From CAZSPL01 sp964608735 (GTDB lineage: Bacteria; JAJVIF01; JAPKYR01; CAZSPL01): a DNA stretch of 8,827 nt. The first letter of the stretch is position 1; each line of letters opens with the position of its first letter. Below, in pieces: positions 6,588 to 8,827 of the stretch. The position numbers and the translations under genes were made by a program. The DNA lies in assembly GCA_964608735.1 (NCBI GenBank), contig CAZSPL010000177.1, positions 1 to 8,827 on the forward strand, in the 5' to 3' direction. The notes under the pieces were generated by a model that was not told the origin of the DNA, did no database searches, and saw only the letters and a list, made by a program, of their open reading frames with translations.

Positions 6588-8528
6588 ATGTTCACTCACA
6601 GGCAGGTTCGATTGATTCTGATTCTGATGCTGGTTCTTTCCATCGGCGGGATGGCCTCGGGCGACACCGGCGACGACAACAACACCGAAGCGCAGGCGGT
6701 CACCATTGCCGCGAAGGAAACAGTCACGGGGGTCGTGAACCCGTCCGACCCGTTCGACTTCTTCACCATCGACATCCCCGACGACAGCGAAATCTCGGGG
6801 ACGCTGACATTCTCCTCGACGCAGCCGTCCACGGTGCTGCGCGTGTACAACGGGCTCACGAAGGAGCGCGTGGTCGATGACAAGCCCACCACCGACACCG
6901 TGAAGTCGTACAACTGGACCCTCGATACCGACACCCTCGAACCGGGTGTCTATTTCTTCCGCGTATTCTTCTGGTCGGCGGCTGCATACGACCACGATTA
7001 CACCCTCACGCTCGACCTTGAAATCACATCGACATCCGAGCCGCCGGGGGGTCTCCACGTTTTCAGGCCCGAGCTCCGGGTGGACTTGTCGAAGGGATTG
7101 AAATTTGAAAAGGAAGACCGCCCGACCCTTGGATTCAACCCGGTGAATATCGCGGTCTCGCCGTGGCCGATGCTCACCGGGCCGGTCGATAATTCGAGGC
7201 GGTCGCGCGCATCGGCGCCCGCCGGCGGCATGGTCGAGCTGCAATCGGTCGACCTTTTCGACAAAGTACTCACTTGGGTGGAGCATGTCTCCCCGGCGAA
7301 CCCGATGAGTTCGGGCTACGATGTCACCCACACGGTGATGGCATACGACCGCAAGCCGGCTTTCTCCAGGTTCCTCGTGGGGCCGCGCGGGATGGTTTAC
7401 TTCCGCTATCTCGCCGCTTACCCGTATGCATTTTTCTACGGCTACGACCTCGATGCCGGGCAGCAGTGGAATTGCCAGGGGATCGAGACCGGTTTCCTCG
7501 ATTCGCTCGGAAACGTCTACTTCGATTTCGGCGGCTACGTGGCGCGGGTCTATTCCTATGATGATACCGGCGAGCAGCGATGGATGGCTGCGTTCGATGA
7601 TTACGGGCATTATATGAAGGTCTTCAGCGTCGGGCGCAGCGTGTACGCGGGAGGGATGAAATATGAAACATGGGAAGGTGAAGAGCTCGGACGGCATATC
7701 ACATCGTTGAGCCTCGAAGGCGACGAGCACTGGACCGCCGGGCCGTTCGACAACGGGCCGAGCGAGATGGCGGAGGATGCATCGGGCAATCTCTACGTCA
7801 GGACATTTTACGACGAGATGTTTAAAATCAAACCGGGCGGCGATGTCGAATGGAAGATTGACCTTCCAAGCAAGGAGCATTCATATCATCACGAGAAATA
7901 TGCGTTCGGGCCGATTCCCGGCAACGACGGTCGGGTATGGCTCGCGGCGATGCTCTGGAGCGCCGAGGACGCCGAACCGGAATATGTCGGCGGAGTGACG
8001 CCGGGTGAAAAGATAAAGGTCGTGCCCTTGTTGAACGGCCCGGTATATGAGGTCATCAACAGCAACGGGACCACATTCAAGTATGCCAAGCTCGGCGGCG
8101 ATGACAAGACCCCGGTGGCGGCATGCTACGGTTCCAACGGGATGTTATGTCTCGGATTCGTCGATGGGACCATCTCCGGCTACGAGAATTGGAACAACAT
8201 GAAGTGGACCTGGCAGATAAGCGGGATGGAGAAAATCCTGCAGGTCGTGATGGATAAGGATAATTACATCTACGTGCTTTTCACCGGATGGGGCATCCAG
8301 GCATTCGGCAAAGCGGCTTATATCGCGGTGATTGATTCATCCAACGGAAACCAGGTCGGATTTATCAAGGTGGGTGTGCCGGATGAGTACTGCGGCGCGG
8401 ATTCGTGGATAGCGCCGGGTGGAGACTCGACGCTTATTTATCTCAACACATACGGCTACCTGAAGGTTTACGGCCCGATACTGACCATCCCGATCACGCC
8501 CGAGCGGAGATTAATTGGTATTAAATAG
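6588..8528 (+). CDS. Secreted protein with PPC-like domain and PQQ-like beta-propeller
   Basis: This encodes a 646-aa exported protein. ATG at 6588 follows GGAGG by six bases and starts a signal peptide (MFTHRQVRLILILML..., likely cleavage after MASG, residue 25). There is no lipobox, unlike the two minus-strand genes. Residues about 33-146 resemble a bacterial pre-peptidase C-terminal (PPC) beta-sandwich: DPFDFFTIDIPDDSEISGTL, TVLRVYN, LEPGVYFFRV, DYTLTLDL. Residues about 192-640 look like a PQQ-like (BamB-type) propeller. The entry WPMLTGPVDNSRRS has the W-P-M...R-S pattern common at the start of such propellers, and repeats such as LGNVYFDF...GEQRWMAAF, SGNLYVRTF...GDVEWKIDL and DNYIYVLF...GIQAFG follow the G-x-[IVL]-Y/hydrophobic-W scheme. 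PPC domains are often appended to secreted enzymes, but no protease or other catalytic segment is present. The likely role is extracellular binding; ligand unknown. Confidence 0.88.
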   Translation: MFTHRQVRLILILMLVLSIGGMASGDTGDDNNTEAQAVTIAAKETVTGVVNPSDPFDFFTIDIPDDSEISGTLTFSSTQPSTVLRVYNGLTKERVVDDKPTTDTVKSYNWTLDTDTLEPGVYFFRVFFWSAAAYDHDYTLTLDLEITSTSEPPGGLHVFRPELRVDLSKGLKFEKEDRPTLGFNPVNIAVSPWPMLTGPVDNSRRSRASAPAGGMVELQSVDLFDKVLTWVEHVSPANPMSSGYDVTHTVMAYDRKPAFSRFLVGPRGMVYFRYLAAYPYAFFYGYDLDAGQQWNCQGIETGFLDSLGNVYFDFGGYVARVYSYDDTGEQRWMAAFDDYGHYMKVFSVGRSVYAGGMKYETWEGEELGRHITSLSLEGDEHWTAGPFDNGPSEMAEDASGNLYVRTFYDEMFKIKPGGDVEWKIDLPSKEHSYHHEKYAFGPIPGNDGRVWLAAMLWSAEDAEPEYVGGVTPGEKIKVVPLLNGPVYEVINSNGTTFKYAKLGGDDKTPVAACYGSNGMLCLGFVDGTISGYENWNNMKWTWQISGMEKILQVVMDKDNYIYVLFTGWGIQAFGKAAYIAVIDSSNGNQVGFIKVGVPDEYCGADSWIAPGGDSTLIYLNTYGYLKVYGPILTIPITPERRLIGIK

Positions 8529-8530
8529 AA

Positions 8531-8562
8531 ATTCGGGACTGTCCCGAATGGTGCCCGAATGG
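8531..8562. repeat. Perfect hairpin with a duplicated 3' arm after the PPC/propeller gene
   Basis: ATTCGGGA (8531-8538) and TCCCGAAT (8542-8549) are perfect eight-bp arms with a three-base loop, starting two bases after the stop codon. CCCGAATGG occurs at 8543-8551 and again at 8554-8562, so the left arm could pair with either copy. No T run follows directly (TTTT only at 8567-8570), so it is at best a weak terminator. It resembles the CCGGGA/TCCCGG/TCCCGG arrangement at 5367-5390. Confidence 0.6.
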
Positions 8563-8594
8563 CGCATTTTAAAGATGGTGTGTATTTATTGAGC

Positions 8595-8772
8595 TCCGGG
8601 TGGCACCCCTTTACCGCGCTTGTTGCATGTACTTGAAGCCTCAGCGATGTATATAGCGCGGGAAAGGGGTGGTATGTCCAGCGTTCGAAGCAGCCACCCC
8701 TTTCCCGCGCGACAAGCTATGTTGATGCGTCCAGTTTGAAGCTATAAGCGCGGTAAAGGGGTGCCACCCGGA
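8595..8772. repeat. 178-bp nested inverted repeat built from four copies of one 16-bp core
   Basis: The outer arms, 8595-8621 and 8746-8772, are perfect 27-bp inverted repeats. Inside them, 8656-8672 and 8694-8710 are perfect 17-bp inverted repeats. All four contain the core GCGCGGKAAAGGGGTG or its complement (8604-8619 minus, 8656-8671 plus, 8695-8710 minus, 8748-8763 plus), with K=T in the outer pair and G in the inner pair. Gaps between cores are 36, 23 and 37 bases, and same-direction cores are 91-92 bases apart. The outer arms also contain a GGGTG-N-CACCC palindrome at their tips. No open frame fits. It could be a BIME-like array of palindromic repeats, a MITE-like element with 27-bp terminal repeats (no target duplication seen), or a structured RNA. 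Confidence 0.9.
8656..8710. repeat. Inner hairpin of the nested repeat
   Basis: Perfect 17-bp arms with a 21-base loop (8673-8693). The loop contains GTCCAGCGTTCGAAGC, which is echoed by GTCCAGTTTGAAGC in the right spacer (8730-8743) and partly by TTGAAGC in the left spacer (8633-8639). Confidence 0.85.
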
Positions 8773-8827
8773 TTCTTCTGATAGTGACACTTGGTTTCTT
8801 CTGATAGTGACACTTGGTTTCTTCTGA
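8773..8827. repeat. 23-bp tandem repeat array, truncated by the window end
   Basis: Two full units of 23 bp (8773-8795 and 8796-8818) and nine bases of a third are identical where they can be compared. Each unit contains TTCTTCTGATAGTGACAC followed by TTGGT. The array starts exactly at the base after the outer arm of the nested inverted repeat. It has no spacers, so it is not a CRISPR array. It may be the repeated terminus of a transposable element lying to the right, or a minisatellite. Confidence 0.9.

Noticed and set aside
6540..7880. 446-codon minus-strand open frame opposite the PPC/propeller gene
   Set aside because: It is a GC-rich shadow frame: it overlaps the gene with clear SD, signal peptide and domains, shows no recognisable motif, and has a composition rich in Arg, Val and His typical of antisense frames.
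8595..8772. Target-site duplication flanking the nested inverted repeat
   Set aside because: The bases outside the arms (…TTGAGC on the left, TTCTTC… on the right) do not match, so insertion as a simple transposon is not shown.
8595..8827. CRISPR array at the right end
   Set aside because: The 23-bp units are head-to-tail without spacers, and the palindromic cores to the left alternate in direction, unlike CRISPR repeats.

Overview
The window looks like a chromosomal segment of a GC-rich bacterium, probably one with a double-membrane or otherwise elaborate envelope. Bacterial features seen directly are strong Shine-Dalgarno sites, a good sigma70-type promoter, rho-independent terminators and lipobox signal peptides. 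I cannot name the phylum. The protein architectures (FDPG-type beta-propeller repeats on a lipoprotein, a TIG domain, a PPC-like domain, PQQ-like blades) suggest an environmental, possibly uncultivated lineage, but that is inference.

Layout: two large lipoprotein genes lie on the minus strand (2620..38, 860 aa; 5056..2750, 768 aa), with a hairpin terminator between them. A 357-bp divergent intergenic region (5057-5413) carries a clear plus-strand promoter and several inverted repeats. Two genes for secreted, non-lipidated proteins follow on the plus strand (5414..6370, 318 aa; 6588..8528, 646 aa), each apparently with its own signals and separated by a strong terminator. The last 299 bp hold no gene but contain the most structured DNA of the window: a hairpin with a repeated arm just after the last stop, a 178-bp nested inverted repeat (27-bp perfect outer arms, 17-bp perfect inner arms, all four sharing one 16-bp core), and immediately next to it a 23-bp tandem repeat that runs off the window end.

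Function: all four genes encode exported proteins and no cytoplasmic enzyme is present. The two lipoproteins share a homologous N-terminal module of about 350 residues but carry unrelated C-terminal parts: a seven-repeat SBBP-type propeller in one, and a TIG domain plus an NHL-like propeller in the other. The last gene is a third propeller protein, with a PPC-like beta-sandwich in front. The 318-aa protein is unrecognised and seems to contain two related beta domains. The window therefore reads as a cell-surface or secreted beta-propeller locus; ligands and substrates cannot be told from sequence. The best candidates for something undescribed are the palindromic/tandem repeat assembly at the right end and the lipoprotein module with exchangeable propellers.
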